Shown here in pieces: positions 1 through 7,335 of a DNA stretch of 13,154 nucleotides. The notes beneath the pieces are model-generated. The model saw only the letters and a list, made by a program, of their open reading frames with translations. It had not been told where the DNA came from and made no database searches. A program made the translations under genes and the position numbers. The stretch lies in the NCBI GenBank assembly GCA_025355835.1, contig JANXYW010000141.1, positions 1-13,154 of the forward strand, given 5' to 3'. The stretch's first letter is position 1, and every line of letters starts with the position of its first letter. This stretch comes from Chloroflexota bacterium (GTDB taxonomy: Bacteria; Chloroflexota; Dehalococcoidia; DSTF01; JACRBR01).

Positions 1-113
1 CGGACGAACTGCAGCGCGACGGAGTCGCAGCGTTCTCGAAGTCGTTTCAGGAGATCAACACGATCACGGCCGAGAAGGCGAGCATGCTCCAGTCGAAGGC
101 GGGTGCCGCTTGA
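1..113 (+). CDS. tal: Transaldolase, C-terminal fragment (5' end outside window)
   Basis: The first complete codon is at position 3, and 36 residues are readable before the TGA at 111-113. They include DGVAAFSKSFQEI, which resembles the final helix of transaldolases, where an EGV.KF..S...L pattern is usual. Transaldolase moves a dihydroxyacetone unit between sugar phosphates in the non-oxidative pentose phosphate pathway. The catalytic lysine and barrel lie upstream of the window, so the call rests on this short tail and on the position immediately before pgi. In several bacterial lineages tal and pgi are adjacent or fused. The stop codon overlaps the TTG start of the next gene (TTGA). A different protein with a similar C-terminus cannot be excluded. 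Confidence 0.72.
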   Translation, partial: DELQRDGVAAFSKSFQEINTITAEKASMLQSKAGAA

Positions 114-1813
114 AGTTCGTGCTCGGAGCGTACGAGCAGCGCGTGAACGACGCGGTCAGCGCGCTCGTCGTCGCGAAGGCTGCCGACCGTATCTGGCAGC
201 ACGATGCCACGTTCTGGGGCGGCGATCCGGCCCGGAAGGGTTCCGTGAACAATCGCCTCGGCTGGCTCGATGTCGCGTCGCAGATGCGGGAGCGTGTCGA
301 CGAGATCGAAGCATTCGCTGCGAAGGTGAAGACGGACGGTTTCACCGATGCCGTGCTGCTGGGCATGGGCGGCAGTTCGTTGGCGCCGGAGGTGCTGCGG
401 CAGAGCATCGCCGATCACGGACCAGATGGCTGGCCGAGGCTGCACGTGCTCGACACGACCGATCCGGCGACGATCCTCGCGGTCAGCGAGAACATCGATC
501 CGGTACGAACGCTGTTCTTCGTATCGTCGAAGTCCGGCACGACGCTCGAAGCGCTGTCGCTGTTCGCCTATTTCCACGAGATGGTGGAGACGGCGAAGCC
601 CGGTCGTGCTGGCGAGAACTTCGTCGCCGTCACCGATGCTGGCACACCGCTCGAAGCGTTGGCGCGCGAGCACCGCTTCCGCCACGTCTTCGTCAACCCG
701 GGCGATATCGGCGGCCGCTATTCAGCACTCTCGTACTTCGGCCTCGCGCCGGCCGCCGTCGCAGGCGTCGATGTTGCGAAACTGCTCGACCGGGGCATCG
801 CTGCCGCGACTGATGCACGCGCGGCTAGCAGCGACGCGCTCCGTTTCGGCGTCGCGCTGGGCGACTTGGCGTTGGCGGGTCGCGACAAATGCACGTTCAT
901 CGTCTCGCCGCGCATCGCTTCGTTCGGCCTCTGGGTCGAGCAGCTGATCGCGGAGAGCACCGGCAAGGAGGGGCGCGGCATCCTGCCGGTCGCGTCGGAG
1001 CCGCTCGGTACGCCCGCGCACTACGGCGCGGATCGCGTCTTCGTGCAGATCCGCCTTGATGCCGACAGCAACGGCGCCGAGGATGCGCTCGTGGGCGCGC
1101 TGGCGTCCGAAGGACACCCGGTCGTGACGATCGACCTCGACGACGCCTACGACCTCGGGCGCGAATTCTTCCGCTGGGAGTTCGCCGTCGCCATTGCGGG
1201 GCAGGTGCTGGGCATCAATCCCTTTGACGAGCCCAACGTGCAGGAATCGAAAGACAACACAAACCGAGTGCTGAAGGGGTTCGAGGCGAGCGGCAAGCTT
1301 GACGCGCCGTTTGTTGTAGATTCAGGCGTGACCGCCATCATTGGGGGCAACGAGACGGAGCAGGCGTCTTTGACCGACGCCATAGGGGTGCTATTCAGTG
1401 CGATCTCGATCGGAGACTACGTGGCAGTGACCGCGTACGTACAACCGACCGTCCGCGCGCAGCAAGCATTCGACGATATTCGCAAGGCAGTACGCGATTC
1501 GCGCGGTGTGGCGACCACGCTGGGTTACGGGCCGCGCTTTCTGCACTCGACGGGGCAGCTCCACAAGGGCGGTCCGCCGGTCGGCATCTTCCTTCAGGTA
1601 ACAACGTCGTCGTCGCCCGACGTAGCGATTCCCGGAAAGCCATTCACGTTCGGTCAGTTCAAACGCGCGCAGGGCATCGGCGACTTCCAGGCGCTTGTCA
1701 GCCACGGTCGGCCGGTCGTGCGGGTACATCTCGGCACGGACGTCGATGCCGGTCTCAACCAGCTTGTCGAAGCAGTTCGCTCTTTTGCGGCAAGCCCGAT
1801 AGCAGGAAGGTAG
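110..1813 (+). CDS. pgi: Glucose-6-phosphate isomerase (Tal-Pgi fusion-like family)
   Basis: This enzyme interconverts glucose-6-phosphate and fructose-6-phosphate in the cytoplasm. The 567-residue product shows two SIS sugar-phosphate folds: LLGMGGSSLA at 83-92, the phosphate-binding SKSGTT at 140-145, GGRYSALS at 201-208, and QLIAESTGKEGRG at 278-290, which carries the likely catalytic Glu. GINPFDEPNVQESK at 368-381 corresponds to PGI signature 2 and ends in the conserved Lys (K381). HSTGQLHKGGP at 479-489 is also typical of this branch. The TTG start at 110 is chosen because it overlaps the tal stop (TTGA) and starts at a normal N-terminus; the Shine-Dalgarno match (AAGG at 95-98) is weak, which suggests translational coupling to tal. 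The sequence resembles the isomerase half of bifunctional transaldolase/PGI proteins more than E. coli Pgi. Confidence 0.93.
   Translation: MKFVLGAYEQRVNDAVSALVVAKAADRIWQHDATFWGGDPARKGSVNNRLGWLDVASQMRERVDEIEAFAAKVKTDGFTDAVLLGMGGSSLAPEVLRQSIADHGPDGWPRLHVLDTTDPATILAVSENIDPVRTLFFVSSKSGTTLEALSLFAYFHEMVETAKPGRAGENFVAVTDAGTPLEALAREHRFRHVFVNPGDIGGRYSALSYFGLAPAAVAGVDVAKLLDRGIAAATDARAASSDALRFGVALGDLALAGRDKCTFIVSPRIASFGLWVEQLIAESTGKEGRGILPVASEPLGTPAHYGADRVFVQIRLDADSNGAEDALVGALASEGHPVVTIDLDDAYDLGREFFRWEFAVAIAGQVLGINPFDEPNVQESKDNTNRVLKGFEASGKLDAPFVVDSGVTAIIGGNETEQASLTDAIGVLFSAISIGDYVAVTAYVQPTVRAQQAFDDIRKAVRDSRGVATTLGYGPRFLHSTGQLHKGGPPVGIFLQVTTSSSPDVAIPGKPFTFGQFKRAQGIGDFQALVSHGRPVVRVHLGTDVDAGLNQLVEAVRSFAASPIAGR
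1804..1810 (+). promoter_or_regulatory. Ribosome-binding site of gnd
   Basis: AGGAAGG lies 10 bases before the ATG at 1821 and overlaps the pgi stop codon region. It is the best Shine-Dalgarno match in the plus-strand operon and supports independent initiation of gnd. Confidence 0.65.
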
Positions 1814-1820
1814 TCGCACA

Positions 1821-2729
1821 ATGGATATCGGCATGATCGGCCTCGGCCGCATGGGGGCGAACATGACGCAGCGCCTCCTCAACGGCGGCCACCGCGTCGT
1901 CGTCTCCGATCTCAACGCCGATGCGGTCGCCGCGTCGGCGAAGGCGGGCGCTGTTGCTGCGACCTCGCCGGCCGATCTCGTCTCCAAGCTGCCGCAGCGG
2001 CGCGCCGTCTGGATGATGGTGCCGTCCGGTGCGCCGACGCAGTCAACCGTCGATCAGCTTGGGCCGCTGTTGGCGAAGGACGACATCGTCATCGACGGCG
2101 GCAACTCCAACTATCACGACTCGATGCGCCGCGGCGTCGAACTGGGCGCGAAGGGCATCGAGTTCGTCGATGCTGGCACCAGCGGTGGCATCTGGGGCCT
2201 GAAGGAAGGTTTCTGCCTGATGGTCGGTGCGACCGACGGTGCGTTCGCGCACATCGAGCCGGCGCTGAAGACGCTGGCGCCGGTCGATGGCTACGCGCAT
2301 GTCGGGCCGAGCGGTTCCGGACACTTCACCAAAATGGTCCACAACGGCATCGAGTACGGCATGATGGCCGCCTATGGCGAGGGATTCGAGCTGCTCGCCG
2401 GCTCGAAGTTCGACCTTGATCTCCATCAGGTCGCCAGCGTCTGGCAACGCGGCTCCGTCGTGCGTTCGTGGTTGCTGGATCTTGCGGAGCTGGCGTTTCA
2501 GCGCGATCCGCGCCTCGAATCGATACAGGGATTCGTGCAGGATTCGGGCGAGGGCCGCTGGACGGTGCAGGAGGCGCTCGACCAGGACGTGCCGCTGCCG
2601 ATTATCACGCTGTCGCTGATGCGGCGATTCGCTTCGCGCCAGCCGTCGTCGTTCAGCGCGAAGGTGCAGGCTGCGCTCCGCAACGAGTTTGGCGGCCACG
2701 CTGTGAAATCCTCGGACGCTGCCTCATGA
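1821..2729 (+). CDS. gnd: 6-phosphogluconate dehydrogenase, decarboxylating, short (NAD-type) form
   Basis: The enzyme oxidatively decarboxylates 6-phosphogluconate to ribulose-5-phosphate. The product has 302 residues, matching the ~300-aa short family rather than the ~470-aa E. coli type. The Rossmann motif GLGRMGANM is at 7-15. The second beta strand ends in Asp (VVVSD, D30), where NADP enzymes usually carry Arg or Asn-Arg, so NAD preference is inferred. DGGNSNY is at 92-98 and TSGGIWG at 120-126. The catalytic Lys is expected at K171, within KMVHNGIEYG (171-180). DSGEGRWT (241-248) is the substrate-binding signature of this short form. The ATG at 1821 follows a good ribosome-binding site 7 bp after pgi. 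The stop TGA overlaps the zwf start (ATGA, 2726-2729), indicating coupled translation. Confidence 0.95.
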   Translation: MDIGMIGLGRMGANMTQRLLNGGHRVVVSDLNADAVAASAKAGAVAATSPADLVSKLPQRRAVWMMVPSGAPTQSTVDQLGPLLAKDDIVIDGGNSNYHDSMRRGVELGAKGIEFVDAGTSGGIWGLKEGFCLMVGATDGAFAHIEPALKTLAPVDGYAHVGPSGSGHFTKMVHNGIEYGMMAAYGEGFELLAGSKFDLDLHQVASVWQRGSVVRSWLLDLAELAFQRDPRLESIQGFVQDSGEGRWTVQEALDQDVPLPIITLSLMRRFASRQPSSFSAKVQAALRNEFGGHAVKSSDAAS

Positions 2730-4258
2730 CGATGGCAGAGCCGGCCGTCAACCCGCTCCGTACCGGCATGCGCCTAAACCGGGCAGCCGATCCGTGCGCC
2801 GTCGTGGTGTTCGGCGCCACCGGCGACCTCACAGCGCGGAAGCTGATGCCGGCTCTCTATAACCTGGCGCGTGAACGGCTGCTGCCGGGCGGCTTCTCCG
2901 TGGTCGGGTTCGCGCGGCGCGACTGGACGGACGAGCAGTTCCGCGCTGCCATGAAGGAAGGCGTGACGAAGTTCTCGCGCGAGCCGCTGCAGGAAGAACT
3001 GTGGGAGAGCTTTGCGCGCGGCCTTCACTACGTCAGCGGCACCTTCGACGACGCACAGGCCTACGCAAAACTGGCCGAGCGGCTCGCCAAGCAAGACATC
3101 GCGCACGGCGCCGCCGGTAACCGGCTGTTCTATCTCGCGACGCCGCCGGATGCGTACGCGATGATCGCCCAGCGCCTCGGCGAAGCGCAGCTTGCGACGC
3201 CGCAGGCCGGCAATTGGACGCGACTCGTCGTTGAGAAGCCGTTCGGACGCGACCTCACGTCTGCGCGCGCGCTCGACCAATCGATCGGCAACGTGTTCCG
3301 CGAGCGCTACATATACCGCATCGACCACTATCTGGGTAAAGAGACCGTCCAGAACATCATGGTGTTCCGCTTCGGCAACGGTATCTTCGAGCCGGTCTGG
3401 AATCGCCGCTACGTCGATAACGTCCAGGTGTCGGTTGCGGAGACGGTCGGCGTCGAAGGGCGCGGCGGCTACTACGAGGAGTCGGGCGCACTGCGCGATA
3501 TGGTGCAGAATCACCTAATGCAGGTGCTCGCGCTCGTCGCGATGGAGCCCGTTGCGTCGTTTCGTGGCGATGCGGTGCGGGACGAGAAGGCGAAGGTCTT
3601 CCACGCCGTGAAGGCGATCGAGGATGTCGGTCGCGACACCGTTCGCGCGCAGTACTCTGCGGGGGCGATCATGGGTGCGATGGTGCCGGGCTATCGCGAG
3701 GAACAGGGCGTCGCCCCCGATTCACACACGGAGACGTACGCCGCGATCAAGCTCGAAGTGGAGAATTGGCGCTGGTCCGGCGTGCCGTTCTATCTGCGCG
3801 TCGGCAAGCGGCTGCCAAAGCGCGCGACCGAAGTCGCCATCACGTTCAAGACGGCGCCGCTGCAGCTCTTCCGCCAGATGGGCGGCGACAACCCGACGCC
3901 GAACCTTCTCGTCCTGCGCATCCAGCCCGACGAGGGCATTTCGCTGCGTTTCGGCGCGAAGGTTCCAGGAACACGCTCAGACGTGCGACCCGTGAACATG
4001 GACTTCCGCTACGGCAGCTCCTTTGGCGTGGAGCCGCCTGAGGCGTACGAGCGGTTGCTCCTGGACGCGATGCTTGGCGACTCGACGCTCTTCACGCGCT
4101 GGGACGGTGTTGAGGCGGCGTGGGAGCTTCTGACGCCCGTTCTGGACGGCTGGGCCGACGGTGCGTCGCCAATTAAGCAGTACGAGGCAGGCAGTTGGGG
4201 TCCGGACGCGGCGCGCGAGCTTATCGAACGGGATGGACGCGAATGGCATCGGATGTAA
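2726..4258 (+). CDS. zwf: Glucose-6-phosphate 1-dehydrogenase
   Basis: The enzyme oxidises glucose-6-phosphate to 6-phosphogluconolactone, the entry step of the oxidative pentose phosphate pathway. With ATG at 2726 the product has 510 residues, normal for the family. The dinucleotide motif GATGDL is at 30-35. GFARR at 61-65 supplies an Arg (R64) where NADP enzymes contact the 2'-phosphate. EKPFGRDL lies at 170-177. The active-site signature RIDHYLGKE is at 198-206, and the probable catalytic His is H263 in VQNHLMQ. The start was chosen from the ATGA overlap with gnd; the reading frame is open upstream to 2468, but that stretch translates gnd in another frame and has no family similarity. ATG 2732 is an alternative. 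No Shine-Dalgarno is visible, so translation probably depends on gnd. Confidence 0.96.
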   Translation: MTMAEPAVNPLRTGMRLNRAADPCAVVVFGATGDLTARKLMPALYNLARERLLPGGFSVVGFARRDWTDEQFRAAMKEGVTKFSREPLQEELWESFARGLHYVSGTFDDAQAYAKLAERLAKQDIAHGAAGNRLFYLATPPDAYAMIAQRLGEAQLATPQAGNWTRLVVEKPFGRDLTSARALDQSIGNVFRERYIYRIDHYLGKETVQNIMVFRFGNGIFEPVWNRRYVDNVQVSVAETVGVEGRGGYYEESGALRDMVQNHLMQVLALVAMEPVASFRGDAVRDEKAKVFHAVKAIEDVGRDTVRAQYSAGAIMGAMVPGYREEQGVAPDSHTETYAAIKLEVENWRWSGVPFYLRVGKRLPKRATEVAITFKTAPLQLFRQMGGDNPTPNLLVLRIQPDEGISLRFGAKVPGTRSDVRPVNMDFRYGSSFGVEPPEAYERLLLDAMLGDSTLFTRWDGVEAAWELLTPVLDGWADGASPIKQYEAGSWGPDAARELIERDGREWHRM

Positions 4259-5337
4259 CCGGCCTCGAGCGTCTGGAAGACCGCCCGATCACGATGTCGC
4301 CTGCGGCCATCGAAGAAGAGTTCACGCGCATCTGGAAAGAGACGGCCGCAGCCGGCGCGGACGAGGCGTCGGTGCGTCTCCGCACACAGAACTTCGTTGG
4401 CGTCGGCCCGGAAACGTGGACGGTCGAGCGATTCGAACGCGTCATGGAGTCGCTGCCGCAGCGGCACCCGTGTCGCAGCGTCCTCGCCGTGATATCGCCC
4501 GAACGGAGCGGCCTTGAGTCGTCGATCTCTGCGCACTGCTGGCGCACAGCGGCCGGTGGGCGCCACGTGTGCAGCGAGGAAGTGATTCTGAAGGCGGGGC
4601 CGGCCGACGAGCACGCGCTCGCATCGACCGTGCTGGCACTGCTCGTGCCAGAGCTTCCGCTCAACGTTTGGGTGATCGGCCCGGTCGTCCTGGATTCCCA
4701 CGTCGCATCAGAGCTGATCGAAGGCGCCGACATCGTCTTCGTCGATACGGCCGACGCTCCGGATGTCGCAGCCGCGCTGCGCGCCGCGCTGATCGCGCAT
4801 CGTAAGCACAATGTTGCTGTATGCGATTTGGCATGGCGCCGTCTGGCCGTTTGGCGGTCGCTCATTGCGCAGTTCTTCGACGGGGACGATGGCGCGCGCC
4901 GTCTTTCGCAGCTACGAGCCATCGAGATCACCGGCGGCGGCGCAGTCTCCAGCGAGATGTTGTTGATGGGCGGCTGGTTCATCTCCCGCCTCGGCCTTTC
5001 GCTCGCGGAGGCTGAACGGGACAACACCAGCCTCACGGCTACGCTCTACGATGGCAGCCGCGGCGTGACGCTCACGCTTAAAGGTGGGCCCGAGCAAGCC
5101 GCCGCCATCACGGAAGTGAAAGTTCGCACGTCCGAGGCCGAATTCATCGTGCAAGCGCACGCCGAGAGCGGCCACATGCACGTGCGCGAGGAGTGGCCGG
5201 GCGACTCAGACCATCGCACCGTCGCACAGGTGCCCACGGACGATGCGTCGGTTGTCGCCGAGGCGCTCGACGACGCGTCCGATCTTCCGATCTTCATCGA
5301 GGCTGCTGAGGCGGCCGTCGATCTTCTGCGCAACTAA
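4243..5337 (+). CDS. opcA: Glucose-6-phosphate dehydrogenase assembly protein OpcA
   Basis: OpcA binds G6PDH and, in cyanobacteria, promotes its oligomerisation and activity; it is not known to be an enzyme. The 364-residue product carries family-typical blocks: HPCRSVLAVISPE (75-87), the CSEEV segment (110-114), an ASTV-LLVPELPLNVW block (127-143), and the hallmark DLAWRRLAVWRSLIAQFFD (195-213). The C-terminal third (about 220-364) is the OpcA C-terminal domain, which is less conserved. The ATG at 4243 lies inside zwf and overlaps it by 16 bp. TTG 4195 and ATG 4294 are alternative starts; 4243 best preserves the family's N-terminus, but this is a judgement. Overlap with zwf fits co-production of enzyme and activator. 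OpcA is classically cyanobacterial and actinobacterial, so its presence also informs taxonomy. Confidence 0.9.
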   Translation: MASDVTGLERLEDRPITMSPAAIEEEFTRIWKETAAAGADEASVRLRTQNFVGVGPETWTVERFERVMESLPQRHPCRSVLAVISPERSGLESSISAHCWRTAAGGRHVCSEEVILKAGPADEHALASTVLALLVPELPLNVWVIGPVVLDSHVASELIEGADIVFVDTADAPDVAAALRAALIAHRKHNVAVCDLAWRRLAVWRSLIAQFFDGDDGARRLSQLRAIEITGGGAVSSEMLLMGGWFISRLGLSLAEAERDNTSLTATLYDGSRGVTLTLKGGPEQAAAITEVKVRTSEAEFIVQAHAESGHMHVREEWPGDSDHRTVAQVPTDDASVVAEALDDASDLPIFIEAAEAAVDLLRN

Positions 5338-5365
5338 CCCGCAGCCGCGCGCTCGAGGCGACTCG

Positions 5366-6220
5366 CTATTCCCGAAGGAAGTCCCACAAGACGGCCATGA
5401 AGGCATCGAGCTGGTCGTGGTGCACCCAGTGACCGGCGTCCTTGATGAGGACGTTCTTGTAGTTGTGGAAGGCCGTGGCCTTGCCATCCTGCTCCGGGTC
5501 GGAGGCCCAGCTCTCCGAGCCGCGAATGAGCAGGGTGGGACAGCGGATCTGGTTCCAGATCTCGCGCGCTTCGGCGATGTTGAACTCGTACGGCGAATGA
5601 AGCCGCACGTAGTTGTCGAACTTCCAGCTTGATGTACCGTCGTCATTCTTCCGCATACCGTGCTTTGTGAGGTGGCGCGCCATTTCGGCAGTGAGATGCG
5701 GGTTCTCTTCGAGCATGCGCTTCGTTGCATCGTCGAGCGACGTGTATCGGCGCGGCTTCCGCGTATCGAACTCCTGCATCTGCCCGATCCACGAACGCAT
5801 ACGTGAGGATGCGGAAACCGGCTCGCGGACGGGCGGCCCCAGGCCCTCGACCGCCACGACCTTCTGCACGAACTGTGGGAAGACCCCCGTGTACTCGAGC
5901 GCGACGGCTCCACCCAGAGAATGGCCGATCACGGTGAGAGGGTTGCGGTTAAGCTCACGCCCGAGCATGGCCACATCCAGTACGAACTCCGGCAAGCTGT
6001 ACTGACTGCCGACTGACCACTGGCTGTCGCCGTGGCCGCGCAGGTCGACGGCATACACGCAGTACTCGCGCATGAGTTGGACGGCGACTTGATCCCACGT
6101 TCGGGCGTGGTCGCGATTGCCGTGAATCAGCAGGAGTGGAGGGCTAGCCGCATCTCCCCAGACCGCATAATGCAGCTTGAGGCGCTGGGACGAGTAATAT
6201 CGGGATATCGGCTCGGTCAT
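5366..6220 (-). CDS. Alpha/beta-fold hydrolase, substrate unknown
   Basis: The 284-residue product has a standard alpha/beta-hydrolase layout. The oxyanion-hole motif LIHGNRD is at 31-37, RGHGDS at 61-66, the nucleophile elbow GHSLGG at 99-104 (Ser101), and the catalytic His in DAGHWVHHDQ at 261-270 (His264). The catalytic acid is less clear: the usual strand reads LIRGSESWASD (231-241), with E236 or D241 as candidates. A cap region of helices spans about 130-215. There is no signal peptide, so it is probably cytoplasmic. The ATG at 6220 has AAGGAG five bases upstream; an upstream ATG at 6277 would add 19 residues without family similarity or ribosome-binding site. It converges on opcA with 28 bp between stops. 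Esterase, lactonase or C-C hydrolase activity are all possible. Confidence 0.88.
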   Translation of the reverse strand: MTEPISRYYSSQRLKLHYAVWGDAASPPLLLIHGNRDHARTWDQVAVQLMREYCVYAVDLRGHGDSQWSVGSQYSLPEFVLDVAMLGRELNRNPLTVIGHSLGGAVALEYTGVFPQFVQKVVAVEGLGPPVREPVSASSRMRSWIGQMQEFDTRKPRRYTSLDDATKRMLEENPHLTAEMARHLTKHGMRKNDDGTSSWKFDNYVRLHSPYEFNIAEAREIWNQIRCPTLLIRGSESWASDPEQDGKATAFHNYKNVLIKDAGHWVHHDQLDAFMAVLWDFLRE

Positions 6221-6225
6221 GCGAA

Positions 6226-6231
6226 CTCCTT
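6226..6231 (-). promoter_or_regulatory. Ribosome-binding site deciding the hydrolase start
   Basis: Read on the minus strand, AAGGAG lies five bases before the ATG at 6220. It favours this start over the in-frame ATG at 6277. Confidence 0.7.
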
Positions 6232-6255
6232 GCCTTTGTGCGTGCGTTGCCGCCA

Positions 6256-6284
6256 ACGCTACGGCAAGGCCGGGCAACCGTCAA
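6256..6284 (-). promoter_or_regulatory. Candidate sigma70-type promoter of the hydrolase gene
   Basis: On the minus strand, TTGACG (6284-6279) is separated by 17 bases from TAGCGT (6261-6256). The -35 is good, the -10 matches only three of six consensus bases. Transcription would start near 6249, giving a short leader containing the ribosome-binding site. A small inverted repeat (TTGCCG at 6247-6252 with CGGCAA at 6262-6267) overlaps the -10. This is a weak prediction. Confidence 0.3.
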
Positions 6285-6359
6285 GAATGAGGCTGGTATC
6301 GGGAATTGAACTTCACCTGCCGGGGGCCGGACGGAAATCGCATTTGGAATCCCACAGCA

Positions 6360-6385
6360 AACGAGCCGGCTCGTTGGGCCGGCCC
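6360..6385. repeat. Two abutting perfect palindromes in the dppC-hydrolase spacer
   Basis: AACGAGCCGGCTCGTT (6360-6375) is a perfect 16-bp palindrome and is directly followed by the perfect 10-bp palindrome GGGCCGGCCC (6376-6385). They begin 24 bases past the dppC stop on the minus strand. In RNA two alternative hairpins are possible, including GCCGGC-7-GCCGGC (6365-6383), followed on the minus strand by the moderately T-rich TCGTTTGCTGT. There is no proper T-tract, so this is at best a weak or factor-assisted terminator; it could also be a protein-binding site. The rest of the 189-bp spacer shows only the candidate hydrolase promoter. Confidence 0.55.
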
Positions 6386-6409
6386 TGTCGCGTGTGTGAC
6401 CGGTGGTAA

Positions 6410-7324
6410 CTAGCGGCTTCCGCGCAAACGGGGATCCGCGATGTCGCGGATCGAATCGCCGAGAATGTTGAACCCCAGCACGGTCAATGTGATGGCTGCC
6501 CCGGGGAAGATGGCAGACGGAATGTGGTAGGGGAACGCCAGACGCGCATCGCTGACGTCGCGGCCCCACGATGCTGCGTTTGGAACTCCCAACCCCAGGA
6601 ATGCCAACGACGCCTCAGCAAGGATAATGCCGCCAAGAAGCGTCGTCATCACGATGATGCCCAGCGCTATGACGTTGGGGAGGATGTGGCGTAGGAGAAT
6701 ACGTGGCGCCCATGCGCCCGTCGAGCGCGCGGCCTCCACGTATTGGTTGTTCTTCTCGGACAGCACAGCGCCGCGGACGATGCGCGCCACGCCGGGTATG
6801 ACGGCGAGCGTCAGCGCGAACACGATCGTACGGAAGGAGGGGCCCAGGAGCTGGGTAACGATCAAGAGCAACAGCAGCGCGGGGAACGCGATGGCCGTAT
6901 CGACGGTACGCTGGATGATCGAGTCGATCGTGCCGCCGAAATAACCCGAAATGATTCCGATGAGCATGCCGGCCGATGCGCCGCCGATGACCGAGATGAA
7001 CGCCACGGACATCGAGATCCGGCCGCCAAACATGACGCGGCTGAAGATGTCACGTCCCACGACCTCCGTACCGAAGAGGTGCGCCGACGACATCCCCTCG
7101 TTCTTGGCCCCGGACAGGGCTGTTGCACTGTAAGGCGCAAGATACGGCGCCAAGAGTGCCGCACCGGCGAACACGAGGATGATGATCAGGCCAACCGTCC
7201 CGAGCGGGTTCTGCCTTGCGAGCGTTCCCAGCTTGCGCAGAGTTGCGCTGATTCCTTCGCTTCGCTCACTGATACCCATATCGGCGAGGACCGCGGGCGA
7301 TTGGACGGAGACATTCTCAGGCAC
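6410..7324 (-). CDS. Dipeptide/oligopeptide-type ABC importer, permease (DppC/OppC family)
   Basis: This is the second inner-membrane permease of a peptide-type ABC importer, 304 residues long. An OppC N-terminal region with the first membrane helix (about 42-62) is followed by HLFGTEVVGRDIFSR (82-96), typical of DppC/OppC. The EAA loop that docks the ATPase is at EAARSTGA (197-204), then FLGLGVPNAASWG (242-254) and the C-terminal ILGDSIRDIADPRLRG (287-302). About six membrane helices are expected. The GTG start at 7324 is preceded by GAGGGTG, which overlaps the dppB stop, so translation is probably coupled; ATG 7279 is a less likely start. The gene is nine bases downstream of dppB and is the last gene of the importer operon. 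The transported substrate cannot be told from the sequence. Confidence 0.93.
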   Translation of the reverse strand: MPENVSVQSPAVLADMGISERSEGISATLRKLGTLARQNPLGTVGLIIILVFAGAALLAPYLAPYSATALSGAKNEGMSSAHLFGTEVVGRDIFSRVMFGGRISMSVAFISVIGGASAGMLIGIISGYFGGTIDSIIQRTVDTAIAFPALLLLLIVTQLLGPSFRTIVFALTLAVIPGVARIVRGAVLSEKNNQYVEAARSTGAWAPRILLRHILPNVIALGIIVMTTLLGGIILAEASLAFLGLGVPNAASWGRDVSDARLAFPYHIPSAIFPGAAITLTVLGFNILGDSIRDIADPRLRGSR

Positions 7325-7328
7325 AGTT

Positions 7329-7335
7329 CACCCTC
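7329..7335 (-). promoter_or_regulatory. Ribosome-binding site of the DppC-like gene, overlapping the DppB-like stop
   Basis: On the minus strand GAGGGTG precedes GTG 7324 and shares bases with the TGA stop at 7336-7334. It supports the GTG start and coupling of the two permeases. Confidence 0.6.

Noticed and set aside
100..116. Programmed -1 frameshift joining tal to pgi
   Set aside because: There is no heptameric slippery sequence at GCCGCTTGAAG and no strong downstream structure seen; overlap-coupled initiation is simpler.
2468..2725. Upstream extension of zwf by 86 codons
   Set aside because: It lies wholly within gnd in another frame and has no similarity to G6PDH; the ATGA start at 2726 gives normal length.
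4009..5036. Long minus-strand open frames opposite zwf and opcA
   Set aside because: Both plus-strand genes are well supported by family motifs; the antisense frames show no motif or ribosome-binding site and have shadow-like composition.
5338..5365. Bidirectional terminator between convergent opcA and the hydrolase
   Set aside because: Only 28 bp; it contains CTCGAG but no stable stem with a T-tract on either strand.
6221..6277. Longer hydrolase starting at ATG 6277
   Set aside because: The extra 19 residues match no family N-terminus and would cover the AAGGAG that precedes ATG 6220.
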